Below, in pieces: positions 53,631 through 62,305 of a DNA stretch of 64,000 nt. How positions within the stretch are numbered: the stretch's first letter is position 1; each line of letters starts with the position of its first letter. The notes under the pieces were generated by a model. That model had not been told where the DNA came from. It worked only from the letters and a program-made list of their open reading frames with translations, and did not search any database. This DNA is from Gracilimonas amylolytica (GTDB taxonomy: Bacteria; Bacteroidota; Rhodothermia; Balneolales; Balneolaceae): NCBI RefSeq assembly GCF_002911695.1, contig NZ_PQBS01000027.1:1-64000 (forward strand), written 5' to 3'. Position numbers and translations under genes: made by a program.

Positions 53631-55001
53631 TTAATCGATCTCATAAAGAGTAACCCGCGGTTTAACAGCTTTTTTATCCAGCAATGCCGGCCAGTAGGCT
53701 ACCACATCACTCGCTTTGGGGCGGCCACCGGCAAAACCCGTTACGCCACTCGGACCTGTCAGGATCAACGGTGCGATCTCCATGCCAAAGCGATTCAGAT
53801 CCCTTTTACTTTTACCTGACAAGGATACCCTAAGCTGGATCTCGTCATGGTCTTTCTCAAGAGCTTCATCCGTTACGGGAATCTCAGAATTCCCGTTGTA
53901 ACCAATGTATTCACTGTGGAATGCGTCAAATTCAAGGTCAAGTAATTCTGCTCGACTTTTCAGTATCTCAGCACCTTTAACGGCTTTTTTCAGCGCATCG
54001 GGCCAGCAATACACCAAGGTAGCAGAAAGTTTGTAACCATCATTATAACTGGCAGAGACCTTGTATGTTGGGGTATCCGGGTGACCTTTTATACCCGTGA
54101 TCTTCACCCTGTTTGTATCGGTTTCTTCAACCTGAATAGAAGTAAAATCTGCGATCACATCAGGTGTGATATATTCAGAGGGATCTCCAATTTCGTACAA
54201 CAGCTGCTCTTTTACAGTCATTTCACTGATCAACCCTCCGGTATTCTCATGTTTGGTTACATAAAAATCTCCGTTGGGATAAGCCTCTATGATCGGAAAA
54301 CCGATCTCCGTAAAATCGTCCACTTTTTCCCAATCCGTGAAATTACCTCCTGATACCTGAGCTCCACACTCAATAATGTGTCCGGCAATGGTCCCCACAG
54401 CCATTTTATCAAAATCATCGGCTTCCCATCCAAATTCATGGATCATTGGAGCTAAAGTGAGTCCGGTATCAGTCACGCGACCGGTTATGATAACATCAGC
54501 ATCCGTTCGAAGCGCTTCCACAATTGGCCAACAACCAAAATAAACATTGGCGCTTAGCAGCTCGTCCTTAACTTCAGCTATGGACTTTCCATTGTCCATA
54601 TTGTTAAGGGTGTGGCCTTCTTTGATCAGTTCGTCGATCTGATCCAGAATATCATCTCCATCAACCACGGCTACTTTCAGATCTGTGTATCCCTTTTCCT
54701 TAGCTATTTTAAGGATCTCATCCTTACAGGCCATGGGATTAACCCCTCCGGCATTACTGATCACTTTAATGCCATCATTTTTGATCTCCGGAAGAACCTG
54801 TTCCACCACCGATACAAAATCACGGGCATAACCCCAATCAGGATTACGCATACGTTGTTTTTGCATGATCGACATGGTTACTTCAGCCAAGTAGTCCATC
54901 ACAAGGTAATCAATGGGACCTTTTTTAGCCTGGTTAACCGGTGCATTGGGGAGGTCGCCCCAGAATCCTTGTCCTGACGCAATACGGATAAAATCTTTCA
55001 T
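53631..55001 (-). CDS. Acyclic terpene utilization AtuA (DUF1446) family protein
   Basis: A 456-residue protein covering the DUF1446 domain: FIRIASGQGFWGDLPNAP at the start, DYLAEVTMSIM near 38, VISNAGGVNPMACKD near 80, FGCWPIVEALRTDADVIITGRVTDTGLTLAPM near 155 and HIIECGAQVSGGNFTDW near 210. AtuA is linked to acyclic terpene (citronellol/geraniol) breakdown in Pseudomonas, but the family is broader and the neighbours here (renalase-like, amidohydrolases) do not support that pathway. The function stays open. Starts at ATG 55001. No cofactor motif is evident. Confidence 0.82.
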   Translation of the reverse strand: MKDFIRIASGQGFWGDLPNAPVNQAKKGPIDYLVMDYLAEVTMSIMQKQRMRNPDWGYARDFVSVVEQVLPEIKNDGIKVISNAGGVNPMACKDEILKIAKEKGYTDLKVAVVDGDDILDQIDELIKEGHTLNNMDNGKSIAEVKDELLSANVYFGCWPIVEALRTDADVIITGRVTDTGLTLAPMIHEFGWEADDFDKMAVGTIAGHIIECGAQVSGGNFTDWEKVDDFTEIGFPIIEAYPNGDFYVTKHENTGGLISEMTVKEQLLYEIGDPSEYITPDVIADFTSIQVEETDTNRVKITGIKGHPDTPTYKVSASYNDGYKLSATLVYCWPDALKKAVKGAEILKSRAELLDLEFDAFHSEYIGYNGNSEIPVTDEALEKDHDEIQLRVSLSGKSKRDLNRFGMEIAPLILTGPSGVTGFAGGRPKASDVVAYWPALLDKKAVKPRVTLYEID

Positions 55002-55067
55002 TTAAATACTAATTTATAACAGCTTAGATTTAGATTTTGAATATCGGGATATTTTCACTGCTTGTGA

Positions 55068-55102
55068 AATAAAAAACCCTGCTTATTTATAAAGCAGGGT
55101 TT
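55068..55102 (-). terminator. Rho-independent terminator of the amidohydrolase operon
   Basis: AAACCCTGCTT (55074-55084) pairs with AAGCAGGGTTT (55092-55102). On the minus strand the stem is followed by a T run (TTTTTTATTT, 55073 downwards). It closes the three-gene amidohydrolase transcript before the AtuA-family gene. Confidence 0.92.
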
Positions 55103-55130
55103 GGTTTTAATAGGTTTTAATCATCTCTGA

Positions 55131-56447
55131 TTATTTGTTCACTGCATCCCTGTCGAGGAACTCATCATATAATTGAGAGTGGCGACTTTGCATTGGGATC
55201 TTGAATCCCTTAATGAACACCTGTTCGATGTTGGTTAACGGTTCGAACGGATCACCATCAGAAATGAACAAATTGGCCTGTTTGCCTTCCTCCAGGGAAC
55301 CGATCTTATCGGCTACACCAAACATCTCAGCCGGATTGATGGTCACAGCTTTAAGAGCTTCTTCAGTGCCCATGCCATAGGCAGCTGCATATCCCGCTTC
55401 AAATGTTGTATTTCTGGAATTCTCAGTGTCGTCTGACACGATGGCTACTTTAACACCGGCTTCGGCCATCAGTCCCGGGTTTTGGTAGGGACGCTGATAA
55501 TTATCATAATCACGGCTTGGAGTGTACAGTGTGGTCGTTAACACACCCATTCCAGCTTCAGCGATCTCATCAGCTACTCTCCAGCCTTCGTTGGCTCCGG
55601 CCAGAATAAAATTCATGCCTTCTTGTTGTCCTGCCCATTCAATAGCATCCAGGATCTCCTGCTCACTATTTGCAGTGATGATAACTGGTACATCACCGCT
55701 AAGAACTTCTCGCATAGCTTCCATTCTTGGATCATGGTCCGGTTTAGTTTTTCCGGATGGATCTGATTCGTAAGCTTTCATCATGTTATCATAAAAGCGT
55801 GCTTTTGAAATGAAGTCGTTGATCTCTTTGATCTGACGATCGTACTGCTTTTTGATCTCCTCTTCACTGCGGTTATCCCACCAGCCACCACCGGTTGATG
55901 ATGGCAGATTCATAACCAGTGCACCACTTTTCTTGACAGCCATTGAATCCGGAGAATATCCCCAGAGATCCATAACGGCCGCTTTTCCGGAGATACTGCC
56001 CGATCTTGGCTTGGCAAGTACTGTTGTAACACCGCTTACACGGGTTACAGGAATGGCAGCACTGTGCGGATTGAAAGCCGTAAACGCGTACATATTGGGA
56101 TTGAACTGCCCAACTTCTGCATCATCCACAGTGACCGGTACGGCAGATATTTCTACCAACCCGAGTCCGGTCCAGCCATCAATGAATCCCGGATAAACGT
56201 GTTTTCCGGTCGCATCAATGCGCTTGTAATCGCCTGTTACACGAATGTTGTTTCCAACATAAGCGATCTTTTCTCCTTCAATGAGTATCACACCATCTTC
56301 AATGGTTTCGTTAGTAACGGTATGAATGGTGGCTCCTGTGATGGCAAATTTTCCATATTCAGGTTTCTCGGTGATCTGAGCCTGTGTTGTTGCTGTTAAA
56401 CCAAACAGCAGAGCAATGGCTACAACAAAAATATTTAGCTTCTTCAT
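55131..56447 (-). CDS. Exported amidohydrolase-fold protein without HxH metal motif
   Basis: A 438-residue protein with a signal peptide (FVVAIALLFGLTATTQAQ, cleavage near residue 23). It keeps the composite amidohydrolase layout: N-terminal beta sandwich (EDGVILIEGEKIAYVG), HVYPGFIDGWTGLG where active relatives read PGxIDxHxH, and C-terminal GSLEEGKQANLFISDGDPF. The HxH pair and the later barrel histidines are not recognisable; SDDTENSRN could keep an aspartate. So it is likely catalytically altered or dead. It is last in the three-gene operon, 15 bp behind the complete enzyme. Confidence 0.82.
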   Translation of the reverse strand: MKKLNIFVVAIALLFGLTATTQAQITEKPEYGKFAITGATIHTVTNETIEDGVILIEGEKIAYVGNNIRVTGDYKRIDATGKHVYPGFIDGWTGLGLVEISAVPVTVDDAEVGQFNPNMYAFTAFNPHSAAIPVTRVSGVTTVLAKPRSGSISGKAAVMDLWGYSPDSMAVKKSGALVMNLPSSTGGGWWDNRSEEEIKKQYDRQIKEINDFISKARFYDNMMKAYESDPSGKTKPDHDPRMEAMREVLSGDVPVIITANSEQEILDAIEWAGQQEGMNFILAGANEGWRVADEIAEAGMGVLTTTLYTPSRDYDNYQRPYQNPGLMAEAGVKVAIVSDDTENSRNTTFEAGYAAAYGMGTEEALKAVTINPAEMFGVADKIGSLEEGKQANLFISDGDPFEPLTNIEQVFIKGFKIPMQSRHSQLYDEFLDRDAVNK

Positions 56448-56462
56448 GTTCTGTTCTCCTGT

Positions 56463-57854
56463 TTAGTTCTGGGTATTATTTTGCATGAGGATGAAAGCGT
56501 CCTGCAGACAGGCATCTTCATCACGGCGGGTCACGATTTCACGGAAATTTGCTCCGTCTTCGAAATCGGTTCCGGGATTGATATCAATACGCATATCGTC
56601 CGGATCATTGGATCGGTCAAAATATTTTTTACCATCCACAAAGGTCATTTCAGCTATACTGTAAATACTGAGTGGGTGTCCGCTCCAAACTACCACGTCA
56701 CCGTGTTTACCTTCCTCAATACTTCCCACATAATCATCTATACCAAGCTGCATAGCCGGGTGTAAGGTGATCATTTTGATGGCATCATTGACCGTAGTGT
56801 TTCCATATCTCACTACTTTAGCGGCTTCATGATTTAAAGTTCTCAGCAGCTGATTGTTGTCACTGTTGATACTGTTTATCACACCATTGGCATTCAGAAT
56901 AGAGGCGTTGTAAGCGGTTGAGTAATATACCTCAAACTTGTAGGCCCACCAGTCAGAAAATACGGAGGTCATGGCTCCGTTCTTTGCTAATTCAGGAGCC
57001 ACTTTGAAGGCTTCATTAGCATGCTGAAAAGTATAATTCTTGATGCCGTAATCGTTAAAGACACGCATCAGCATCAGGATCTCATCGGCACGGTATGAGT
57101 GACAGTGTACGTAGATCTCACCTTCAATAATATCATTGAGTACTTCATAACGCAGGTTTTCTGCTACCGGTACGGGAGGTGTTCCACGTCCTCTACGATC
57201 ATACTCAGCTTTTACCTCCAAGTAAGCTTCCCGCTTACGTTTGTAATCGAGAGCTTCATCGAAATGATTACGAACCACTTGTTCTACACCCATTCGGGTT
57301 CGAGGCTGAATGCCATTACCCTGACCATGAACCCTTGTTGGGTTCTCACCAAGGGCAAACTTAATGGTACGCTTGGCTCCTTCAAAACGCATGCCGTCCT
57401 GAGTGGTACCGTAACGCAATTTCAGGGTCTCACCCTGACCACCTATTACATTGGCAGAACCATGCATCAGGTGAATCGTTGTTGCTCCACCGGCGAGGGC
57501 ATGATAGATCCCAACCTCATTAGGGTCCACAGATTCTTCCATGGTCACCTCGGCGGTCACCGGATTGCGGGCTTCGTTGATATCAACCCCGTTCAAATGT
57601 GAATGGGCATCAATGATACCCGGCATCACAAATTTTCCGGTCGCATCAACGGTTTCTACTCCTCTCGGAGCATTGAGGTCTTTACCAATATTTTCAATGA
57701 CCCCATCCCGGATCAATACATCGGTATTTTCAAGATCACCGTTCGTTACCGTGATCACAGTTGCATTTTTGATCAGCACAGATCCTTTTTCCTGTGCATG
57801 GACAGTGACAACAAAGGTAACTGCCATCACACAAAGTGTTAGTAATTTCTTCAT
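56463..57854 (-). CDS. Exported amidohydrolase with intact metal motifs
   Basis: A 463-residue metal-dependent hydrolase. The signal peptide is MKKLLTLCVMAVTFVVTVHA. The metal site is complete: DAHSHLNG (HxH, near residue 88), HCHSYRADEIL (near 245), YTFQHANEAFK (near 272) and the Asp in INSDNNQLL. The C-terminal GSIEEGKHGDVVVWSGHPL is typical of imidazolonepropionase/dipeptidase-like amidohydrolases. The substrate, possibly a cyclic amide or dipeptide, is not predictable. The ATG at 57854 has the SD GGAGAG; a TTG 15 bp earlier overlaps the preceding gene and was rejected. Confidence 0.88.
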   Translation of the reverse strand: MKKLLTLCVMAVTFVVTVHAQEKGSVLIKNATVITVTNGDLENTDVLIRDGVIENIGKDLNAPRGVETVDATGKFVMPGIIDAHSHLNGVDINEARNPVTAEVTMEESVDPNEVGIYHALAGGATTIHLMHGSANVIGGQGETLKLRYGTTQDGMRFEGAKRTIKFALGENPTRVHGQGNGIQPRTRMGVEQVVRNHFDEALDYKRKREAYLEVKAEYDRRGRGTPPVPVAENLRYEVLNDIIEGEIYVHCHSYRADEILMLMRVFNDYGIKNYTFQHANEAFKVAPELAKNGAMTSVFSDWWAYKFEVYYSTAYNASILNANGVINSINSDNNQLLRTLNHEAAKVVRYGNTTVNDAIKMITLHPAMQLGIDDYVGSIEEGKHGDVVVWSGHPLSIYSIAEMTFVDGKKYFDRSNDPDDMRIDINPGTDFEDGANFREIVTRRDEDACLQDAFILMQNNTQN

Positions 57855-57858
57855 TGTG

Positions 57859-59205
57859 TTACTCTCCAATTAATTCGTGAATAATTCCGTTAGTGATATT
57901 GTGCAGAACTTTTGCCTTCTCTTCAGACATTTGCTTATCAAACACTGAGAAGCTGGCATTCTTACCTTTTGCAATACTTCCATGAGTGTTACTGATACCC
58001 AGGATATCAGCCGTATTGCCGGTAAGAACCTGAACAAGGTTCTGCTCACTCATTCCACTTTCTTCAAGAAGGGTTTCAAGTTTACCACTCAGGTCTTTGA
58101 GTTCCAGTCCCGCAGAGGCATAGCCAACCTGAACCCCGGCATCCATCAAGCTTTTGATGTTGGCGACTTCCAATTTCCAGGCTTCCAGTTGTTTATCGCG
58201 ATAGGCCTGTTCTTCTTCTGAAATCTCTTCGTTCGTTTCATCTGAATCAGAATCATCAGACTCTTCTTCTTTCTTCATATCCTTATACCATTCCGGAGCA
58301 TCCGTAAAATCTACGCTGGCCAGTACCGGAATATTTCTTCGCTTCAACTCATCAGCTTTGGCATAAGCCTCCTTTCCGGAAACGATCACCAGATCGAACC
58401 CAAATTCATCCTGCAGCTTAAACAGGCGCTCAATATGCTCTTTTTGATCTACTTCAAAGTACAATGGTACTTCATTGTTGATCACAGGGAAAAGAGCTTC
58501 CAACACGCGACTTCTGTCAGGTGCCGGCATTTCAGGATTTTGAGAATAATATTTAATGTGCTGTTGAAGGGCTGTTGCATCAAACATCACCTGTCTGAAT
58601 TTGGCCATCACTCCCATTAAGGTGGAAGGATAGGCACCACTGCCCCAGCCACCGGGAGCTGTATCAAATGAACCGGCCATGCCCACCTTATCAGATAACA
58701 ACTCAACACTATTATGATCATCCGACAGATAGAAGATCTCTACGCTTCCCGGAAGCATGTATCCGTTTGGATACAAAGCAGCGGTTGTAAAACCGGCTTT
58801 GATAGCCGCTTCAAAACTTTTGTCTTCAGTAAGCAATTCTGAAGGGTTCCTTTCCGGCTGAATGCCTGCACGGTCATAGGGTGGATTACCCGGATCATCG
58901 AGATCAGGTAAATTTCTTGGCAGTTCAGGACTTCCCCAGATCGAGTATCCATCAATAAAACCCGGATACACATGGAGGCTGTCTCCTCCATCGATCTCAT
59001 AGGCATCAAATGGAATAGTTAGGTTGGTTCCAACAGCTTCGATCACACCATTCCGCCAGACAATTGTGGCGGATTCAGTAACGGAGCCGTCGGCATTATG
59101 AATAGTCACGTTCTTCAGCGCATGTGCCGGTGTGGTTTGTGCAAATACTTGCTGCACTCCCATCCCCAAAAATAACAGCGCTGTTATTAGAAATGTTTTT
59201 CTCAT
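57859..59205 (-). CDS. Exported amidohydrolase-fold protein without HxH metal motif
   Basis: A 448-residue paralogue of the two genes that follow. The signal peptide is FLITALLFLGMGVQQVFAQ. The fold marker HVYPGFIDGYSIWG again lacks HxH, while the C-terminal TGNTADILGISNTHGSIAKGKNASFSVFD is conserved. An acidic insertion (KKEEESDDSDSDETNEEISEEE) lies near residue 325. It is likely non-catalytic, perhaps a partner or scaffold for the middle enzyme, by inference from the shared operon. It is the first gene of the operon; the intergenic DNA upstream (59206-59416) must hold the promoter, and nothing else is seen there. Confidence 0.82.
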   Translation of the reverse strand: MRKTFLITALLFLGMGVQQVFAQTTPAHALKNVTIHNADGSVTESATIVWRNGVIEAVGTNLTIPFDAYEIDGGDSLHVYPGFIDGYSIWGSPELPRNLPDLDDPGNPPYDRAGIQPERNPSELLTEDKSFEAAIKAGFTTAALYPNGYMLPGSVEIFYLSDDHNSVELLSDKVGMAGSFDTAPGGWGSGAYPSTLMGVMAKFRQVMFDATALQQHIKYYSQNPEMPAPDRSRVLEALFPVINNEVPLYFEVDQKEHIERLFKLQDEFGFDLVIVSGKEAYAKADELKRRNIPVLASVDFTDAPEWYKDMKKEEESDDSDSDETNEEISEEEQAYRDKQLEAWKLEVANIKSLMDAGVQVGYASAGLELKDLSGKLETLLEESGMSEQNLVQVLTGNTADILGISNTHGSIAKGKNASFSVFDKQMSEEKAKVLHNITNGIIHELIGE

Positions 59206-59416
59206 AGCAGACGATAAAGTTAAAGTTTCGAATCATCGAAATAACTGCATTAATTTGATAGTAATAAAGGACATCCTATCTAAATTTTGTAAATGTTATG
59301 CATAGCCTGCCTCGCTGCCCTTTTATGAATCGAAACATACATGGTTACAGAAGGCCTTTAAAAAGGATTGGTATGATTAAATTTTGCAGCACTTTAATTA
59401 TGACTGATCATCATTC

Positions 59417-59728
59417 ATGTTATCTGTAATACCCACTCTATTAAGAGGCATGATTATGTATCCAGAGCTGTATAAAGCTGCCTCAATTACTAACTTTGTG
59501 GACAAGATAAAGGGACCTGTTGTAACCTCTTTGCGTGATAAATGGGATATGTCTGATACACTCATCAACGGAAAGCGTCCCAATAATGCCATTAAATACT
59601 GTCATTTATGGAAAGCCCGAATTCCGAAAAATTTACCTGAAGGCGACCACACCCTCATTGTTAGGGTAACGGATATGTTTGGTCGGGAATTTTTTGATGA
59701 ATACCACTACCGAATTGAGAACAGGTAG
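59417..59728 (+). pseudogene. Remnant of a calcineurin-like phosphoesterase C-terminal domain
   Basis: A 103-codon frame whose second half, KYCHLWKARIPKNLPEGDHTLIVRVTDMFGREFF (cited for position, residues 60-92), resembles the C-terminal domain of calcineurin-like phosphoesterases (typically HLWxAxLPxxLxxGxHTxxVxxTDxFG). The catalytic phosphoesterase domain is absent: a stop (59405-59407) precedes the frame and the upstream 200 bp contain nothing related. It is most simply a decayed fragment. A new, short exported protein is unlikely because no signal is seen. Confidence 0.55.
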
Positions 59729-59754
59729 ATCTAACTCATATTAAATAATTCAGA

Positions 59755-59791
59755 TTGATATATATCAAGATTATTTCCTGTCTTATATCAA
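59755..59791 (+). promoter_or_regulatory. FNR-type composite element 1, upstream of yceI
   Basis: TTGATATATATCAA (59755-59768) is a perfect palindrome matching the FNR/Dnr site TTGAT-N4-ATCAA. A second half-site ATATCAA starts exactly 30 bp from the start of the first (59785). TATACT, a possible -10 box, is at 59804-59809. The yceI ATG is at 59859. Confidence 0.7.
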
Positions 59792-59858
59792 TGGTGCTGG
59801 CTTTATACTCTTTTATGTTATTCGTGAACAAAATGAATAACACCAAATCATACATACT

Positions 59859-60398
59859 ATGACTACTGCAACTAAAGCCCTATGGAAAATTGACCCCACG
59901 CACTCTGAAGTGCAATTTAAAGTAAAGCACCTGGTTATTTCGACTGTAACCGGAAGCTTTGATTCCTTTGAAGGCACGATCGAAACGGATGGAGACGATT
60001 TTAAAAATGCTAAAGCCACGTTCTCGGCAGATATTGACAGCATTTCAACCAACAACGAAGACCGGGATAAGCATCTGAAATCCGATGATTTCTTCAATGC
60101 TGAAGAATATCCACAGTTAAAATTTGAATCCGTGAATTTTGAGAAGTTCAAAGACGGTGAATACAAGGTAACCGGAGATCTAACTATTCGTGACGTTACC
60201 AAAAAAGTGTTACTGGATGTAGTTCATGGCGGAACTGTTGTTGATCCTTATGGACAAACCAAAGCCGGGTTCGAGATAAGTGGCTCTATCAATCGTAAAG
60301 AATTTGGCTTAACATGGAGTGCAGTTACTGAAGCCGGAAATGTTGTTGTTGGCGACCAGATCAAATTGCAACTGAATGTTCAATTTATTCAAAGCTAA
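59859..60398 (+). CDS. YceI family protein
   Basis: A 179-residue lipocalin-like barrel that binds isoprenoid or other amphipathic molecules. The start WKIDPTHSEVQFKVKHLVIST, GSFDSFEGTI, FFNAEEYPQLKFES, YKVTGDLTIRDVTKKV and FEISGSINRKEFGLTWSAVTEAGNVVVGD mark the YceI domain over nearly the full length. It has no signal peptide, so it is a cytoplasmic form. A second YceI protein, with a signal peptide, is at the window end. The FNR-type element lies 70-100 bp upstream, and a terminator follows, so it is transcribed alone. Confidence 0.93.
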   Translation: MTTATKALWKIDPTHSEVQFKVKHLVISTVTGSFDSFEGTIETDGDDFKNAKATFSADIDSISTNNEDRDKHLKSDDFFNAEEYPQLKFESVNFEKFKDGEYKVTGDLTIRDVTKKVLLDVVHGGTVVDPYGQTKAGFEISGSINRKEFGLTWSAVTEAGNVVVGDQIKLQLNVQFIQS

Positions 60399-60423
60399 AA
60401 GCAATATAATTGATGATGACCTG

Positions 60424-60460
60424 AAGCGGATACTCCTTAGCAGGATATCCGCTTTTTTAT
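60424..60460 (+). terminator. Rho-independent terminator after yceI
   Basis: AAGCGGATA (60424-60432) pairs with TATCCGCTT (60446-60454), with an inner TCC/GGA pair, followed by TTTTTATT. It closes the yceI transcript. Confidence 0.9.
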
Positions 60461-60491
60461 TTTCTTAATTTCACAGTACATTTTTGCTTTC

Positions 60492-61094
60492 ATGCTTAAC
60501 CCAGTAAAGATGGCATACATGTACGAACAGCTAAAAAGGAGTTTACAACAACATATTACGCTTACCGACGAAGAGTGGGATTTGTGCAAACATAATTTCC
60601 GCCCAAAACGTATGCTTAAGAGACAGTTTTTATTGCAGGAAGGCGACGTATGCAGGGAATTGGTTTTTGTTGAAAAGGGAGCACTTTACTCCTATACCTT
60701 AGACTTGTCTGGCAATAAGCACGTTATTCGGTTTGCCTTTGATGGATGGTGGATGGCTAATCTACATAGTTTTTTTACAGGCGAACCAACTCGTTTGAAC
60801 ATCGAAGTTCTCGAGGATAGTGAATTACTCATGTTAGACAAGAAAAATCACCAAATACTACTTGAGAAGATCCCTGCTTATGAACGGTATCATCGCATTA
60901 TTTTACAGAATGCTTACGTGGCTCTGCAGCGCCGCGTGGAAAATGCCCTGGGGTTAACTGCAGAAGAAAAATATGAACGCTTAATTCAAGAAAGTCCGGC
61001 TTTTCTCAATCGGGTTCCACAAAACCTGATTGCTTCTTATATCGGTGTCAGCCCTGAAACACTGAGCCGGGTACGGGGTAACTATAACCGTTAG
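60492..61094 (+). CDS. Crp/Fnr family transcriptional regulator
   Basis: A 200-residue regulator. The cyclic-nucleotide-binding-like beta roll spans about residues 35-120 (KRQFLLQEGDVCRELVFVEKGALY; DGWWMANLHSFFTGEP), followed by the dimer helix and a C-terminal winged helix ending ASYIGVSPETLSRVRG. The recognition helix has E-T-L-S-R, the pattern that in FNR (E-T-I-S-R) contacts TTGAT. The FNR N-terminal iron-sulfur cysteines are missing (only two cysteines, both internal), so oxygen sensing by a cluster is unlikely. ATG at 60492 or at 60519 (residue 10) are both possible. Composite FNR-type elements flank this gene at 59755 and 61152. Confidence 0.88.
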   Translation: MLNPVKMAYMYEQLKRSLQQHITLTDEEWDLCKHNFRPKRMLKRQFLLQEGDVCRELVFVEKGALYSYTLDLSGNKHVIRFAFDGWWMANLHSFFTGEPTRLNIEVLEDSELLMLDKKNHQILLEKIPAYERYHRIILQNAYVALQRRVENALGLTAEEKYERLIQESPAFLNRVPQNLIASYIGVSPETLSRVRGNYNR

Positions 61095-61151
61095 TCTAAA
61101 GAAGTTTTCTGCACTCCACATTAATTATTTTCAGTATTTACCCTTTGTTTC

Positions 61152-61188
61152 TTGATATTTGTCAACGCCTTTCCTTAGCAAATATCAA
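61152..61188 (+). promoter_or_regulatory. FNR-type composite element 2, upstream of the SDR gene
   Basis: TTGATATTTGTCAA (61152-61165) is a near-perfect palindrome and ATATCAA starts at 61182, again 30 bp after the start of the first. TATACT is at 61209-61214. The SDR start is at 61336, leaving an AT-rich leader of about 120 bp in which nothing else is recognised. Confidence 0.65.
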
Positions 61189-61335
61189 TGCCCTTGCTTC
61201 TCAAATCATATACTATGACTAGAGATTAAGCGGTTAGACGAGTTTAAAGTTTAGCACTCCACACAATTTTTAGAATGTGCTGCAATTCAAAACGTCAAAC
61301 CTTTACATAAATGAGAAAATAAATAGGATTTTATT

Positions 61336-62082
61336 ATGAAACGTTTAGAAAACAAAGTAGCGATCATTACTGGAGCCTCTCAGGGAATGGGTGAATCACA
61401 CGCTCGAAGATTTATAGCTGAAGGCGCCAAAGTCATCATGACAGACATCAATGAAAAGCGGGGTTCTGAAATTGCCGATGAACTTGGCGAGAACGCTATC
61501 TTTATTAAACATGATGTAACTAAACCTGGGGAATGGGAAAATGTTGTTGCCCAAAGTGAAGCCGCATTCGGGCCTGTTAATGTACTGGTAAATAATGCGG
61601 GTATTTTAGGACCAATCGCCGAGGCTATCGAATTGACTGAGGATGAATACTCGGATGTTATTTCAATAAATCAGGATGCTGTGTTTTATGGAATGAAATA
61701 TGTATTACCATCAATGGTGAAATCTGGTGTTGGATCCATTGTAAATATTTCGTCTATTGCTGGAATTGTAGCTATATACGGATATCCCAGCTTGGCTTAC
61801 ATGGGTAGTAAATTTGCGGTAAGGGGAATGACAAAAGCCGTAGCCGTTGAATATGCATCCAAAAATATTCGGGCAAACTCGGTACACCCCGGCTTTATTA
61901 AAACTCCTATGATGGCTGCCGCAACTGATGAAGAAGGAGGAGAAGCAACCGGTATGATTCCTTTGGGAAGATTAGCTGAACCCAATGAAGTCAGTGATTT
62001 GGTTGTGCTCTTATCTTCTGACGAGTCATCATACATGACAGGAACCGAACAAATAATTGATGGCGGTATGAGTGTCCGATAA
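61336..62082 (+). CDS. SDR family oxidoreductase (classical, glucose 1-dehydrogenase-like)
   Basis: A 248-residue short-chain dehydrogenase: VAIITGASQGMGESHARRF (TGxxxGxG near residue 12), LVNNAGILGPIAEA near 85, NISSIAGIVAIYGYPSLAYMGSKFAVRGMTKA with the Ser and the YxxxK pair (near 138-155), then VHPGFIKTPMM and the C-terminal SSYMTGTEQIIDGGMSV. All catalytic residues are present. The substrate is unknown; hydroxysteroid or sugar activity is common for this shape. AGGATTTT precedes the ATG. It has its own FNR-type element and its own terminator. Confidence 0.88.
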   Translation: MKRLENKVAIITGASQGMGESHARRFIAEGAKVIMTDINEKRGSEIADELGENAIFIKHDVTKPGEWENVVAQSEAAFGPVNVLVNNAGILGPIAEAIELTEDEYSDVISINQDAVFYGMKYVLPSMVKSGVGSIVNISSIAGIVAIYGYPSLAYMGSKFAVRGMTKAVAVEYASKNIRANSVHPGFIKTPMMAAATDEEGGEATGMIPLGRLAEPNEVSDLVVLLSSDESSYMTGTEQIIDGGMSVR

Positions 62083-62170
62083 TGATAAATAAATAGAATA
62101 TAAGTGGAGCTCCAGTTCTTTTTAATGGTTAAGTCCATAAATGAGAATATTTTAGCTCCCTATACAAAAA

Positions 62171-62198
62171 CCTGTGAAATAAACATCACAGGCTTTTT
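62171..62198 (+). terminator. Rho-independent terminator after the SDR gene
   Basis: CCTGTGA (62171-62177) pairs with TCACAGG (62186-62192), followed by CTTTTT. The next FNR-type element begins 3 bp after the T run, so terminator and promoter of adjacent units are back to back. Confidence 0.88.
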
Positions 62199-62200
62199 CA

Positions 62201-62237
62201 TTGATATATATCAAGAGTTTTTCCTATCACATATCAA
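62201..62237 (+). promoter_or_regulatory. FNR-type composite element 3, upstream of the F420-reductase-like gene
   Basis: TTGATATATATCAA (62201-62214), identical to element 1, with ATATCAA starting at 62231, 30 bp after the start. TAAGTTTG (62260-62267) and the ATG at 62306 follow. Confidence 0.7.
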
Positions 62238-62305
62238 TGGTTTCAAGCCCTTTGACCGGTAAGTTTGCATTGAAATTAATATTCAACTGTAAACGAAAGA
62301 CCAAT

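Noticed and set aside
55131-59205. CRISPR or phage content near the repeated amidohydrolase genes
   Set aside because: No direct repeats with spacers or phage-type genes anywhere in the window; the similarity is paralogous genes only.
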